A program made the position numbers and the translations under genes. From an uncultured Clostridia bacterium (lineage in GTDB: Bacteria; Bacillota; Clostridia; Christensenellales; Aristaeellaceae): a stretch of DNA of 64,000 nucleotides. Location: positions 9,188 to 73,187 of the forward strand of contig CAKUKE010000011.1 in the NCBI GenBank assembly GCA_934662505.1, in the 5' to 3' direction. Positions 43,648 to 52,264 of the stretch are shown here, piece by piece (the stretch's first letter is position 1; every line of letters begins with the position of its first letter). The notes under the pieces were generated by a model. It saw nothing but the letters and a program-made list of their open reading frames with translations. It ran no database searches and had not been told where the DNA came from.

Positions 43648-43760
43648 GGTTTCCTCCCCGCGCAGGTTCTCTCAAGGCCGTGCGCCCCGCCGGTATCGTC
43701 CGCCGGAAAGCTGCTCCCCCGTGCAGGTACGCCCCGCAGCGCAGCTTCCGGCAAAAAACA

Positions 43761-43791
43761 AAAAACGTCGGAAAATGTTTTCGACGTTTTT
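43761..43791. terminator. Bidirectional terminator upstream of addB
   Basis: AAAAACGTCG (43761-43770) and CGACGTTTTT (43782-43791), with AAAA/TTTT pairing inside. It lies about 580 bp beyond the PII-like gene stop on the minus strand. Confidence 0.75.
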
Positions 43792-44018
43792 CCCCGCCGC
43801 TCCTGCCCGCCGCGCCGGAAATTCGGTCTCCGCCGCGCCGGAGGGGAAAACCCCGGTCTGCGGGAAAACCCATTTTCTGCGTACGCCGGATGTCGAGGAG
43901 GTCAGGAGTCAAGGGGCAGAAGGCAGAGGCAAATGATACCGCAAGCGACGGCCTTGCACACCCGGCCGCACTGCAACGGCAGCGTTTCCCACTGCCGCGC
44001 CGTCCTTACAAAAAACAC

Positions 44019-44180
44019 ACGGCAGGGCGTTTTTCCCCGGAATCCCGCAGGCGCCTTTCCGGGTGGCGGGCATGCCGCCCAAAGCGGACGGCAGGACATA
44101 CTTCGCCCCCGGAATCTGACGGCAGGGCGCACTTCTCCCCCGGAATCTGACGGTCGCCTTTCCGGGGAACCGACAGTGGA
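44019..44180. repeat. Direct repeats with 31-bp period
   Basis: Units starting ACGGCAGG begin at 44019, 44088 and 44119, and a fourth (ACGGTCG) at 44150, giving spacings of 69, 31 and 31 bp. The units at 44088 and 44119 differ at only a few of 31 positions and both end CCCCCGGAATCTG. No cas genes or spacer-repeat architecture. Confidence 0.75.
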
Positions 44181-44373
44181 ATGATCGATATGCCGGCAGC
44201 GCCGCCAAAAGCAGACGGCGGCAGGGACTCCCCCGCCGCCGGCAGACAACTTGTTTGTGTAAACAGGTAAAATTTTCCCGGGATATATGCCGCCGCCCAA
44301 ACAGGCGGAAATACCCCTGGATGTGTGCCCGCCGCCGTCGGGCAGCGCGCCGGTGTTTTCATCCCGCCGCGCT

Positions 44374-45060
44374 TTACAGCTTGAACGCGCAGTCCACCGG
44401 CAGGGCGGCAATGACCGCCTGCGCCTTGGTGCGCAGCCCGTAGGCCGTATTGACCGCCTCCATGATGGCGTTGCGCTTTTCCAGATCGGTCAGGATCAGC
44501 AGGATCTCCTTTTCCTCCTGCATGGGCAGTCCCAGCTTGCCTTCCAGATTGAGGTTGTCCAAAAAGCGTCCCTTCACCACGGTGCCCCCCGTGGCGCCCG
44601 CCTTGCGGGCGGCGTGCATCACCTGGTCGGTATACCCCAGGTTCAGGGTAATCAGTATCAGCGCATGGCGCGTTTCCTGGCTCATAGCGTCTCCTCCCGT
44701 AACCAGCTCGGCTCCCGGCCGCTGGAGCATGACGGATAACAGGTTCTGTACCGCAGCGGGGGAAAGAAACATCATCATCCCCTTGCCCCGGCCCATGCGG
44801 GTCAGCGCGCCCCGCATTTCGTGCACCACTAACTGCGCCGCGCTCTCCGGCCCCATGCTGACGATCACGTCCTTGGCGCTGTCGTCCAGACCGATCAGAT
44901 CCATAATCTCCGACGGGGCGGTGCCGTGCCCCGGACACTGCACGTGCAGGGACATGCCCTTGCCCGTCAGATTGTCCATGATCTGCGCCCCAAAGCCCCG
45001 CTGCACCAGCGTCAGCGCCAGACGGATCTTCTCCGGCGCGCCGTCTGCAAGCGTCGTCAT
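44374..45060 (-). CDS. Tandem PII-like nitrogen-regulator protein
   Basis: The 228-residue protein appears to hold two GlnB-like domains: about 8-105 (with CPGHGTAPSEIMDLIGLDD) and about 125-224 (ALILITLNLGYTDQVMHAAR, then KAGATGGTVVKGR and KEILLILTDLEKRNAIMEAV). PII proteins sense nucleotides or 2-oxoglutarate and bind membrane transporters and enzymes. The canonical T-loop tyrosine is not seen. The start is 3 bp after the DUF1538 stop, with GAGGAGG in the end of that gene, so the two are co-translated. Function inferred: regulator of the DUF1538 protein. Confidence 0.75.
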   Translation of the reverse strand: MTTLADGAPEKIRLALTLVQRGFGAQIMDNLTGKGMSLHVQCPGHGTAPSEIMDLIGLDDSAKDVIVSMGPESAAQLVVHEMRGALTRMGRGKGMMMFLSPAAVQNLLSVMLQRPGAELVTGGDAMSQETRHALILITLNLGYTDQVMHAARKAGATGGTVVKGRFLDNLNLEGKLGLPMQEEKEILLILTDLEKRNAIMEAVNTAYGLRTKAQAVIAALPVDCAFKL

Positions 45061-45063
45061 GCC

Positions 45064-46581
45064 TCACGCCTCCTCCGCGTCGTAATACACCAGCCCGTCC
45101 AGCGCAGGGTCGATCTGCGTGACCGCCCGGCGGTGCCGCGCCCGATGGCGCACCTCTGACCACAGACCCATCAGCTGAATGGTGATCAGGGGGGTCATGG
45201 CCACCATCGCCACAATGCCGAAAGCATCCTGCATCACATTGCCCCCCAGCGCCCGGCAGGCGCCCATGGCGAAGGGCAGGATGAAGGTGGTGGTCATCGG
45301 GCCGGAAGCCACGCCGCCCGAGTCAAAGGCAATGCCCGTATACAGCCCGGGCACGAAAAAGCTGATGGCCAGCGACAGGGCATACCCGCCGATGAGGAAC
45401 CAGTCGATGGGGATGCGCAGAACGATGCGCAGCATGCTCAGCCCCACCGAGATCGCCACGCCCACAGACAGCCCCCATGCGATGGCCCCCTGCCGGATGC
45501 GGCCGCTGGACACTTCCTCCACCTGCTTTTTCAGCACCGCCACCGCCGGCTCTGCCGCCACGGTGAAAAAACCGATGACCGCCCCGGCGGCAATGAGCGC
45601 GCCCGGGGAATGGGTCGCCAGCGAGGAGCCCAGCATCTGTCCCACCGGCATGAAGGCCACGTTGGCGCCGGTCAGAAACATGACCAGCCCGACGTATGTA
45701 TACACAAAGCCCATGGAGATCTTGAGCACCTGATGCAGCCGGTAGCGGCGGTAGAGCGCCTGAAAAAGGATGAACACCCCGACCATGGGCAGGAACGCCG
45801 CCGTCACCTCCCGCACGTAGCGGGGCGCCGCCGATGCAAAGTACAAAAACGCGTCCCGGGTCGTATGCACGCTCAGCACGCTCACCGTACTCTCCGCCGC
45901 CTCGGGGCGGTAGAAAATGGACAGCAGCAGCACGGACAGGATGGGGCCGATGCTGCACAGGGCGATCAGACCAAAGCTGTTTTCCTCCGCATGGCTGTCG
46001 CCCCGCACGGAGGCCATGCCCGCGCCCAGCGCCATAATGAAGGGCACGGTGATGGGGCCGGTGGTCACGCCGCCCGAATCAAAGGCCAGGGGCAGAAAAT
46101 CCCGGGGGGCGAAAATGGCCGCCACCCCCGTCAGCAGGTAAAACCCCATCAGCAGCCAGTTGAGCCGCAGCCCCTTGAGGGTGCGCAGCATGGCCACCAC
46201 CAGAAACAGGCCGACCCCTGCCGCCACGCACAGGATGAGGGTCAGGTTGGGAATGCCGGGGATCTGCTCGGCCAGCACCGTCAGATCCGGCTCCGCGATG
46301 GTAATGAGCACCCCCAGCACAAAGCAGCACGCGAGGGACAGGGGCAGCCGGCGGCTTTTGTTCATCTGCACGCCGATGCCCGCGCCCAGCGGCTCCATGG
46401 ATATGCCCGAGCCCAGGGTAAACAGGCTCATGCCCCCCACCAGCAAAAGACAGCCGAACAAAAACAGCACCATGAGCCCGGCGTCCATGGGGCAGACCGT
46501 CACAGACAACGCCAGCACGATGCCCGCAATGGGCAGCACGGAGTGAAGAGCCTCCGCCAGTTGCCTTTTCAGCAGCTTCAC
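45064..46581 (-). CDS. DUF1538 family membrane protein, putative transporter
   Basis: The 505-residue protein has about 12-14 membrane helices and is built from two similar halves: the motif LAFDSGGVTTGPITVPFIMA near residue 165 recurs as IAFDSGGVASGPMTTTFILP near residue 417. Such inverted or direct duplication, with conserved polar residues inside membrane segments, is typical of transporters. The substrate is unknown. The GTG start at 46581 follows GGAGGTG. It is followed by a PII-like gene, an arrangement like amtB-glnK. Confidence 0.82.
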   Translation of the reverse strand: MKLLKRQLAEALHSVLPIAGIVLALSVTVCPMDAGLMVLFLFGCLLLVGGMSLFTLGSGISMEPLGAGIGVQMNKSRRLPLSLACCFVLGVLITIAEPDLTVLAEQIPGIPNLTLILCVAAGVGLFLVVAMLRTLKGLRLNWLLMGFYLLTGVAAIFAPRDFLPLAFDSGGVTTGPITVPFIMALGAGMASVRGDSHAEENSFGLIALCSIGPILSVLLLSIFYRPEAAESTVSVLSVHTTRDAFLYFASAAPRYVREVTAAFLPMVGVFILFQALYRRYRLHQVLKISMGFVYTYVGLVMFLTGANVAFMPVGQMLGSSLATHSPGALIAAGAVIGFFTVAAEPAVAVLKKQVEEVSSGRIRQGAIAWGLSVGVAISVGLSMLRIVLRIPIDWFLIGGYALSLAISFFVPGLYTGIAFDSGGVASGPMTTTFILPFAMGACRALGGNVMQDAFGIVAMVAMTPLITIQLMGLWSEVRHRARHRRAVTQIDPALDGLVYYDAEEA

Positions 46582-46634
46582 GCCTTCACCTCCATCTGGA
46601 ATCTGTGCAATTTCCTTACACCTTTACTGTTTTC

Positions 46635-46664
46635 AATATAACATGAAAGAAACGCGCCTGTCAA
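46635..46664 (-). promoter_or_regulatory. Sigma-A promoter of the DUF1538/PII operon
   Basis: On the minus strand TTGACA (46659-46664), 18 bp, TATATT (46635-46640), about 50 bp before the start codon. The remaining part of 46665-46886 has no recognisable gene. Confidence 0.8.
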
Positions 46665-46886
46665 CGGAGGAAACCTGTGTTTTTTGTCACTTTCATGGCA
46701 AAAAAAAGACGGCCTTTTCATCCGCGCATTTTCCGCCGCAGGCGGCGCGCCGCAGGGAACGGCTCTGCCGTTTTCTTTCCCGATGTCCTGCGCCTCTGCG
46801 CCCCCCGCTCCGCCGTTCCTCATGGTCGCCTGTTTTCACCGGCGGCGTCCGCCCGCAGCGCAGCGGCGGTTTTCCCCAAATGGCCG

Positions 46887-46933
46887 AAAGACCTGCGCCC
46901 CAACCGTTCCGAACGGCGGGGCGCAGGTCTTTT
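46887..46933. terminator. Strong terminator after the flavin reductase operon
   Basis: AAAGACCTGCGCCCC (46887-46901) pairs with GGGGCGCAGGTCTTT (46918-46932), with CCGTT/AACGG inside. It begins 8 bp after the flavin reductase stop on the minus strand. Confidence 0.95.
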
Positions 46934-46940
46934 ACGGGGA

Positions 46941-47549
46941 TCATTCAGCCGCCGACAACTCCTTCATCCGGCGGCGCAGTACATCGGGCGCGGCCACGCT
47001 GTAGCCGAAAAAGCCCAGCGCCTGCCCCAGCCCGTAATACACACCGTGGTTATAGGCGATCAGCTTCGCCCGTTCAAAGCGGATCTTTCCCTTTTCATCC
47101 AGCAGGTCGTCGCGCACGCCCATGGCCGTAATCTCCCCGACGAACAGGTGATGGCTGCCCAGCTCGGTCACGCTCCGCACCCTGCACCCCAGATAAAGGG
47201 GACTCCGGGCGATGGCGGGCGCCCATTTCAGCCCCCGGACGGGCACGGTGGTCAGCCCGCAGGCGGCCAGCTTATCCCCGTCCCTGCCCGACCGTACGCC
47301 GCAGTAATCCGTCGCCCGCAAAAGCGCCTCGCCGCACAAATTGACCACAAACTCGCCGCTCTCCCGGATGATGTGGTACGACCACCGCTCCGGCCGCACG
47401 GAGACGGACACCATGGGCGGCTCGGAATTGACCGTTCCCGCCCATGCCGCCGTCATGGCATTTGGACGGACGCCCTCCGCCGCGCAGGAGATCAGCACCG
47501 CCGGCACAGGTGCCAGCAGCGTTCCCGGTTTCATATCCACAAACGCCAT
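46941..47549 (-). CDS. Flavin reductase family protein
   Basis: The 202-residue protein has the flavin-reductase-like FMN-binding fold (LAPVPAVLISCAAEGVRPNA, then SVSVRPERWSYHIIRESGEF and SHHLFVGEITAMGV). These proteins reduce or bind flavins; in Clostridia many are flavoredoxin-like electron carriers. The ATG at 47549 follows GAGGAGGA. It is the last gene of a five-gene minus-strand operon and is followed by a strong terminator. Confidence 0.88.
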   Translation of the reverse strand: MAFVDMKPGTLLAPVPAVLISCAAEGVRPNAMTAAWAGTVNSEPPMVSVSVRPERWSYHIIRESGEFVVNLCGEALLRATDYCGVRSGRDGDKLAACGLTTVPVRGLKWAPAIARSPLYLGCRVRSVTELGSHHLFVGEITAMGVRDDLLDEKGKIRFERAKLIAYNHGVYYGLGQALGFFGYSVAAPDVLRRRMKELSAAE

Positions 47550-47559
47550 TTTTTCCTCC

Positions 47560-48771
47560 TCATTCCGCCGCGGCGCGTCCGGCCAGCATGCCGGAGCACC
47601 AGGCAAACATCAGGTTGAATCCGCCGCATTCTCCGTCCACGTTCAGCATTTCCCCGGTGACAAACAGACCGGGCACCCGCCGGGACGCCATGGTCTTCGG
47701 GTCAAACGACCGGGTATCCAGTCCGCCGTGGGCGGCCTGCGCTCCCTCCATCCCCCGGGTGCCCGTCACCCGCAGGCGGAAGTCCGTCAAAAGCCGCGCC
47801 AGCCCGGGCAGGTCGGCCTTTTCCCTTTCCGCCACGCGGATCAGGGCGGGCGGCAAAAGCCCCGTCAGAAGCGGCGCCCCTTCCATGGTATGCGCCCGGC
47901 CGCGCAGATATGCCAGCGCCGCGGCGCAGCCGCCGCCCGGTTTTTCCGGCGAAAGGGTGTGAAAATGCGTCCGCTCCCGCAGCGCCATCAGGGGCGAAAA
48001 ATCAATGTGCAGCGTCTGCCCCGTCTCCGCCGCCCGCGCCAGCTGCATGGCGCACACGCCGCTGACCCCCGTATCGGTAAACAGAATCTCGCCGCCCGCC
48101 GCCTCGATGGGCTTTTCATCCCGTGAAAGGGTCAACACCGCCGGGCAGCGCAGCCCCTTGAGCCCCTGCAGACCGCGCATGTCGCAGTTCAGGGGCGCCA
48201 GCGCCGGACGGGGCGCAATGAGCCGGTGTCCCAGCGCCGTCATCAGTCCGTAGGCGTCTCCGCCCAGCTTACCGCCCGCCGGCGACCCGGCGGCGCAGAC
48301 GGCCCGTTCCGCCTCCACATCGCCCTGCGCCGTACGCAGCAGAAAACCGTCCGCCCGGGACACCACCTGCGTCACGCCGCAATCCGTCACGACCCTGACC
48401 CCCAGTACGCCGCACCGCTGCCGCAGCGCATCCAGCACTGCGGAGGCCTGCCCGCAGGCCGGGTACAGCCGGCCGTCCTCCTCGGGACGATCAGCCAGAC
48501 GCAGCCCCGTCCGCTCCAGAAACGCCCGGATCGCCGCCCGATCCGCCGCCTCAAGCGCCGCCTCGGCAAACGCCGGGTCGCCAAAGTAGACCGCCGGCCC
48601 CAGGTTCATCAGATTGCACCGTCCGTTGCCGCTGGCCAGAATTTTCCGCCCCACCCGGGGCGCCTTTTCCAGCACCGTGACCTGCGCGCCCGCCTCGGCT
48701 GCCGCAATGGCCGCCGCCAGCCCGGATGCGCCGCCGCCGATGACGGCCGCCGTTCTCTTTTTATTGCCCAC
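47560..48771 (-). CDS. BaiN/HI0933-type FAD-dependent oxidoreductase
   Basis: The 403-residue protein has the FAD-binding GGGASGLAAAIAAAEAG motif near residue 10, the GRKILASGNGRCNLMN motif specific to the HI0933/BaiN family, and the C-terminal GLFVTGEMLNVDGECGGFNL. Members are annotated as NAD(P)/FAD-dependent oxidoreductases; some act on bile acid intermediates, but this cannot be assumed. The GTG start at 48771 follows AAGGAG. The neighbouring flavin reductase could supply reduced flavin. Confidence 0.9.
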   Translation of the reverse strand: MGNKKRTAAVIGGGASGLAAAIAAAEAGAQVTVLEKAPRVGRKILASGNGRCNLMNLGPAVYFGDPAFAEAALEAADRAAIRAFLERTGLRLADRPEEDGRLYPACGQASAVLDALRQRCGVLGVRVVTDCGVTQVVSRADGFLLRTAQGDVEAERAVCAAGSPAGGKLGGDAYGLMTALGHRLIAPRPALAPLNCDMRGLQGLKGLRCPAVLTLSRDEKPIEAAGGEILFTDTGVSGVCAMQLARAAETGQTLHIDFSPLMALRERTHFHTLSPEKPGGGCAAALAYLRGRAHTMEGAPLLTGLLPPALIRVAEREKADLPGLARLLTDFRLRVTGTRGMEGAQAAHGGLDTRSFDPKTMASRRVPGLFVTGEMLNVDGECGGFNLMFAWCSGMLAGRAAAE

Positions 48772-49267
48772 GTTTTTCTCCTTCGTCCGCCCGTCCTGCC
48801 GCCCAGCAGGAAAGCAAAAAAGCGCACCGTCTGCCGGGCCGCGCCTCATGCCGACGCAGGGCAAGGGCGTACATTTCGCCCAGCGCCCGCCGCAGGGTCT
48901 GCGCCCCTTCGCCCGACCAGCACGCCCGCAAAATCCGCCGCGCTGCGGGCAGGCTGTCCGTTCCGCTCCGGCAAAGCAGCAGGTACAGCCCCGAAAAATC
49001 CTCCGGCGCGCCGGAAAGCCGCGGCGGAGGCGTATCGGGCGTCAGGCGTCGCCAGCCGTCCTCGCTCAGGTTGATTTTCCACAGGGCTCCGTCCGGCGCC
49101 ACGGTATACCCGGCCGCCGTCAGCGTCGCCGCCATATCCGCCGCGCCCTCGGGCTGCCGGGCGGGGTAGTCCGTCACCCACAGCCCCGCCGGATCCCGAT
49201 CCAGCCGCAGAAAGCACCCCGTCCGGGGCAGGGGCGGGCGCAGGGGGCCGTCAGGCGTCCTGCGCAT
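48761..49267 (-). CDS. Hypothetical protein between DUF1934 and BaiN genes
   Basis: The 168-residue frame fills the gap between two certain genes and overlaps each by 17 and 11 bp, as in a tight operon. The sequence (FLRLDRDPAGLWVTDYPARQ, then DFSGLYLLLCRSG) matches no family I know. It has no signal peptide or membrane helix. The end is Arg- and Ala-rich. Confidence 0.55.
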   Translation of the reverse strand: MRRTPDGPLRPPLPRTGCFLRLDRDPAGLWVTDYPARQPEGAADMAATLTAAGYTVAPDGALWKINLSEDGWRRLTPDTPPPRLSGAPEDFSGLYLLLCRSGTDSLPAARRILRACWSGEGAQTLRRALGEMYALALRRHEARPGRRCAFLLSCWAAGRADEGEKRGQ

Positions 49268-49691
49268 AAAACCGCACCGTCAGATCGTGGGTGGCGACAA
49301 AGCGTCCCTGCATATCCAGCTGATATTTCAGCCGCACCTCGCCCTCGCCCTTTTCCACCCGCCACTGCACCCGGGTGGAAAACACGCCCATGTTCAGGGA
49401 GCCGAAGGAGGTCGCATAGCACCCGTCGAACCGCTGTCCCCTGCCGAAAACCAGCGTCGCGCCGTAATCGCCCGTGCGGTTCATGGTCACCTGTCCCGGG
49501 GACAGGGTAAGGGTCACGGGCTGGGGCTCATCGCTGTCGCCGTCGGTCTCCTCGTAGCGGAGCACATAGCCCTTTTCCTGTTTTTCCAGCGTTCCCGTGG
49601 TCATCAGCCGGATCTCCTCCGGCTTGCCGCCGCCCTCCGGGCAGCTTTTGCCGATCATGGTCACAAGCACCGTCTTCATCTGCTCGCTCAT
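49251..49691 (-). CDS. DUF1934 family protein (YwiB-like)
   Basis: The 146-residue protein has the lipocalin-like barrel pattern of DUF1934 (IRLMTTGTLEKQEKGYVLRY, then VTMNRTGDYGATLVF and LKYQLDMQGRFVATHDLTVR). Function unknown. Its ATG overlaps the previous stop in ATGA. Confidence 0.88.
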   Translation of the reverse strand: MSEQMKTVLVTMIGKSCPEGGGKPEEIRLMTTGTLEKQEKGYVLRYEETDGDSDEPQPVTLTLSPGQVTMNRTGDYGATLVFGRGQRFDGCYATSFGSLNMGVFSTRVQWRVEKGEGEVRLKYQLDMQGRFVATHDLTVRFYAQDA

Positions 49692-50245
49692 TGCCCGCTC
49701 TCCGCCTTTTCTCCTTCTCCCAGCAGCGCCGCCATTTCCTCCAGCGACCCTGCAAAATGAATGCCCGCCTGCCGTGTCCGGTCGGACAGCCCCATGTCCA
49801 CCATTTTCTGCAGCTGCCGCCGCAGATCCTGATAATACCCGTTCAGATCATAGAGCACAACGGGCGCTTTCAGGCGACCCATGGCGGAGGCGCACATCAC
49901 CTCGGCAATCTCCTCCAGCGTGCCCGTCCCGCCGGGGAAGGCGATGAACGCCTCGCCCAGTTCGATCATTCTGGTACGCCGCTCGGCCATGGTTTCCGCC
50001 ACGATGAGCCGGGTCAGCTCCTCGCAGTGCACCCCTTCCTCCACAAAAAAGCGGGTCTCCACCCCGATGACCGGCGCACCGGCCGCCAGCGCGCTGTGCG
50101 CCAGCTGCCCCATCAGCCCCGTTCTGGAGCCTCCGTACACCAGCGTGTGCCCCATCTGACCAATCCACCGTCCCAGTTCCCGGACGGCCTGTCCCAGCGA
50201 CGGGTCGCTGCCCTCGCTCGCTCCCAGATACACCGTGATCCGCAT
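49688..50245 (-). CDS. LOG family protein (TIGR00730), putative nucleotide phosphoribohydrolase
   Basis: The 185-residue Rossmann-fold protein has the LOG motif PGGTGTLEE (104-112) and the conserved arginine of MAERRTRM (near 92), with GGSRTGLMG at 38-46. Plant members release cytokinin bases from nucleoside monophosphates; bacterial members hydrolyse AMP-like nucleotides. First gene of the tightly packed operon. Confidence 0.9.
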   Translation of the reverse strand: MRITVYLGASEGSDPSLGQAVRELGRWIGQMGHTLVYGGSRTGLMGQLAHSALAAGAPVIGVETRFFVEEGVHCEELTRLIVAETMAERRTRMIELGEAFIAFPGGTGTLEEIAEVMCASAMGRLKAPVVLYDLNGYYQDLRRQLQKMVDMGLSDRTRQAGIHFAGSLEEMAALLGEGEKAESGQ

Positions 50246-50344
50246 GGACTTTTCCTCCGTTGCTTTTTTCCTTCAGGCGTGCTTCCGCCGCCCGGTCTTT
50301 GCCGCTTCGGCACGGTGCTTCCCGCCGCGCCGTTTTTTCCGCCT

Positions 50345-50830
50345 CTACAGCGCCTTGCGGTAAAAGCACACGTCCAGCCGCCGGCCGAATTTTTCCGCCA
50401 CGTCGTGAAGCGTGCCCTCCAGCACGAACCCCTGCTTTTCGTGGAACGCCATGGAGCGTTTGTTATTGCCCGTGATGATGGACACCACGCTCCGCAGCCC
50501 CATGTTCCGCGCCAGCGGCTCCAGCGCCGCCCACAGCGCGCCGCCCACGTGCCGGTGGGTGTCCCCCTCCCGCACGTAAATGGACAGATCCGCCGTCACC
50601 CGGTACCCTGCCCGCTCGTTAAAGGGGCTCAGATAGGCAAAGCCCACCACCTGCGCCCCCTCCCGCGCCACGAAAAACGGGTATTTTTCCGTGACCGAGC
50701 GAACCCTTTGCCCGTACTGCGCCGCCGTCAGCGCTTCCTCCTCCAGCGACACGTCCGTATGCAGCACATAATGGTTGTATATCTCCGCGCAGGCCTGAAT
50801 ATCGCCCGCCGTGATCGGTTCAATGTTCAT
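50345..50830 (-). CDS. GNAT N-acetyltransferase, phosphinothricin/MnaT-like
   Basis: The 161-residue protein has the pattern of Pat/YncA-type acetyltransferases: IYNHYVLHTDVSLEEE near 17, GFAYLSPFNERAGYRVTADL near 63, and the acetyl-CoA segment with KRSMAFHEKQGFVLEGTLHD near 124. Substrate may be an amino acid such as methionine sulfone or an analogue; not certain. Confidence 0.85.
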   Translation of the reverse strand: MNIEPITAGDIQACAEIYNHYVLHTDVSLEEEALTAAQYGQRVRSVTEKYPFFVAREGAQVVGFAYLSPFNERAGYRVTADLSIYVREGDTHRHVGGALWAALEPLARNMGLRSVVSIITGNNKRSMAFHEKQGFVLEGTLHDVAEKFGRRLDVCFYRKAL

Positions 50831-50977
50831 TTTCCCGCCTCTTTTTTCTCTGTTTTTATCCCTGCCGCAGCCGTCCGCCGGAAACCGTCCGAACGCCGCC
50901 TGCGTCCGGCGATATCATAGCATACATTCCCTTCAGGCGCAATGCGCGCAGCGCCGTCCCTGAACGCCCCGGACGCG

Positions 50978-51838
50978 TTACGCCAGACGCTTCCTGCAGC
51001 AGACATATCCGCCGATCCGCGTCATGCCCAGCCGCCGCACCGCTTCCTCCTCCGCCGCGTCGCAGAAGAACGTCACGTATTTTCCGCCCTGCCGCTTCAC
51101 CTCGTACAGCACGGCCGAAACCAGTGCGGAAAACGTCTGACGCCGCGCTCCGCCGTTTTTCACATCCACACCGAAAATTTCGTACCACCCCTCGCCCGCC
51201 TTCGCAGCGCAGGCGCACCCGACGGGTTCCTCCCCCGCCAGACAGACAAACAGCAGCCACCGCGCCCTGTCCGCCCAGATCCGCTCGGACGTCCAGTACA
51301 TATCACCGGCCGCGCCGTCGTGGAGCGCCCGGAAGCGCTCAAAGCCCTCCGCGGTCGTCACCAGCGCCACATCTGCCCCCGGTGCGCCGGGGGCAAGGTT
51401 CGCCAGAAAGGCGGTGTGGTTGACGCTTTCCTCGATTCGTTCAAACCCGCGCGCCGCCAAAAACGCCAGCGCTTTCACGTTTTCCGCAGGAAAGCCAAGG
51501 TAAAGGTCGTAGCCCGGAAAATGGGTCTGCGCAAACAGGCAGAATTCTTCCAGCGCCCGTTGGGTGTGTTCGGCGATGCTGAAGCTGACCGTGGACAGGT
51601 AACGGTCGTCCGGCAGCGCCTCATAATGAATCCACCCCGCCACCGTGCCTGCGCATTCAAAAAGGAGAATGCCCTCCGTATCCGTTGAAAACGCCGCGCG
51701 GGCGCGCCGCAGAAAATCCGCCTTCGTTTTGATGCCGTCATAATACGCAGGATACCCCGACGCGGAAGCGTCGAGACTGAGGGCGTACGCAAAATCCGCG
51801 TACCGTTCAAAATCCTCTCTCGTGCAGGTTCTGAGCAT
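50978..51838 (-). CDS. GNAT N-acetyltransferase, two-domain
   Basis: The 286-residue protein has an N-terminal half with GNAT-like strands (FECAGTVAGWIHYEALPDDR) and a C-terminal half (WLLFVCLAGEEPVGCACAAK, then EIFGVDVKNGGARRQTFSAL) that looks like a second acetyltransferase domain. The acetyl-CoA loop is weak in the first half. Substrate unknown. It has its own promoter. Confidence 0.7.
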   Translation of the reverse strand: MLRTCTREDFERYADFAYALSLDASASGYPAYYDGIKTKADFLRRARAAFSTDTEGILLFECAGTVAGWIHYEALPDDRYLSTVSFSIAEHTQRALEEFCLFAQTHFPGYDLYLGFPAENVKALAFLAARGFERIEESVNHTAFLANLAPGAPGADVALVTTAEGFERFRALHDGAAGDMYWTSERIWADRARWLLFVCLAGEEPVGCACAAKAGEGWYEIFGVDVKNGGARRQTFSALVSAVLYEVKRQGGKYVTFFCDAAEEEAVRRLGMTRIGGYVCCRKRLA

Positions 51839-51975
51839 GGCTTTTTCTCCGTTTTCCCCAAAGCCGCCGCGCCCGTTTCAGGGCGGCCTCGGCAGCACGT
51901 TCCGTTTCCGCCGCCGAAAAAACGGCGGACGAGCGCCCGGGCGCGATACCGTCCGGCGCGCCTGATCTCACCGTT

Positions 51976-52004
51976 ATCATAGCGCGATCCCCCTGCGCCG
52001 TCAA
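51976..52004 (-). promoter_or_regulatory. Sigma-A promoter of the two-domain acetyltransferase
   Basis: On the minus strand TTGACG (51999-52004), 17 bp, TATGAT (51976-51981), giving a leader of about 130 nt before the ATG at 51838. Confidence 0.75.
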
Positions 52005-52032
52005 CTTTTTCCCGTCCCGCCCCTCTGCCGAC

Positions 52033-52064
52033 AAAAAAAGACGGTCGGACGGCCGTCTTTTTTG
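52033..52064. terminator. Bidirectional rho-independent terminator
   Basis: AAAAGACGG and CCGTCTTTT with flanking A and T runs; nearly the same hairpin as at 2102-2132. It is the second of two terminators after the TldD/TldE pair. The rest of 51839-52264 shows nothing beyond the promoter and the two terminators. Confidence 0.85.
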
Positions 52065-52233
52065 TGTCAAAATGCTGCGTTCTAAACGCGTCCATGCGGC
52101 ATGAAGGGGCTCACCCCGCACGGCGCTGCCCGTGTTTTTTCGTGTACGGCTCGCCCATTGAGCGCGCCGGGCTCCGTCCCGGCTTTTGCCGCAGGGGAAA
52201 TGCAAGCGCTTCCCGTCCCGGCTGCCCCGCTGT

Positions 52234-52254
52234 AAAAAGGCGGCAGGGCTGCCG
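52234..52254 (-). terminator. Terminator directly after the TldE gene
   Basis: CGGCA/TGCCG with a 4-base loop (52241-52254), followed on the minus strand by CC and five T. Confidence 0.65.
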
Positions 52255-52264
52255 GGGAGCCCCG

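Larger units (their letters stand above)
43648..44373. other. Gene-free spacer of about 725 bp
   Basis: Contains a bidirectional terminator and a set of short direct repeats (see separate entries). No promoter for addB could be picked out. No convincing coding region. Confidence 0.6.

Noticed and set aside
39862..44180. Repeats considered as CRISPR arrays
   Set aside because: Too few units, variable cores, no constant spacer length with unique spacers of CRISPR type and no cas genes.
40357..44184. A very long open frame on the plus strand opposite addB (over 1200 codons)
   Set aside because: It is the antisense shadow of a GC-rich gene, with no family resemblance and the wrong strand for the ribosome binding site.
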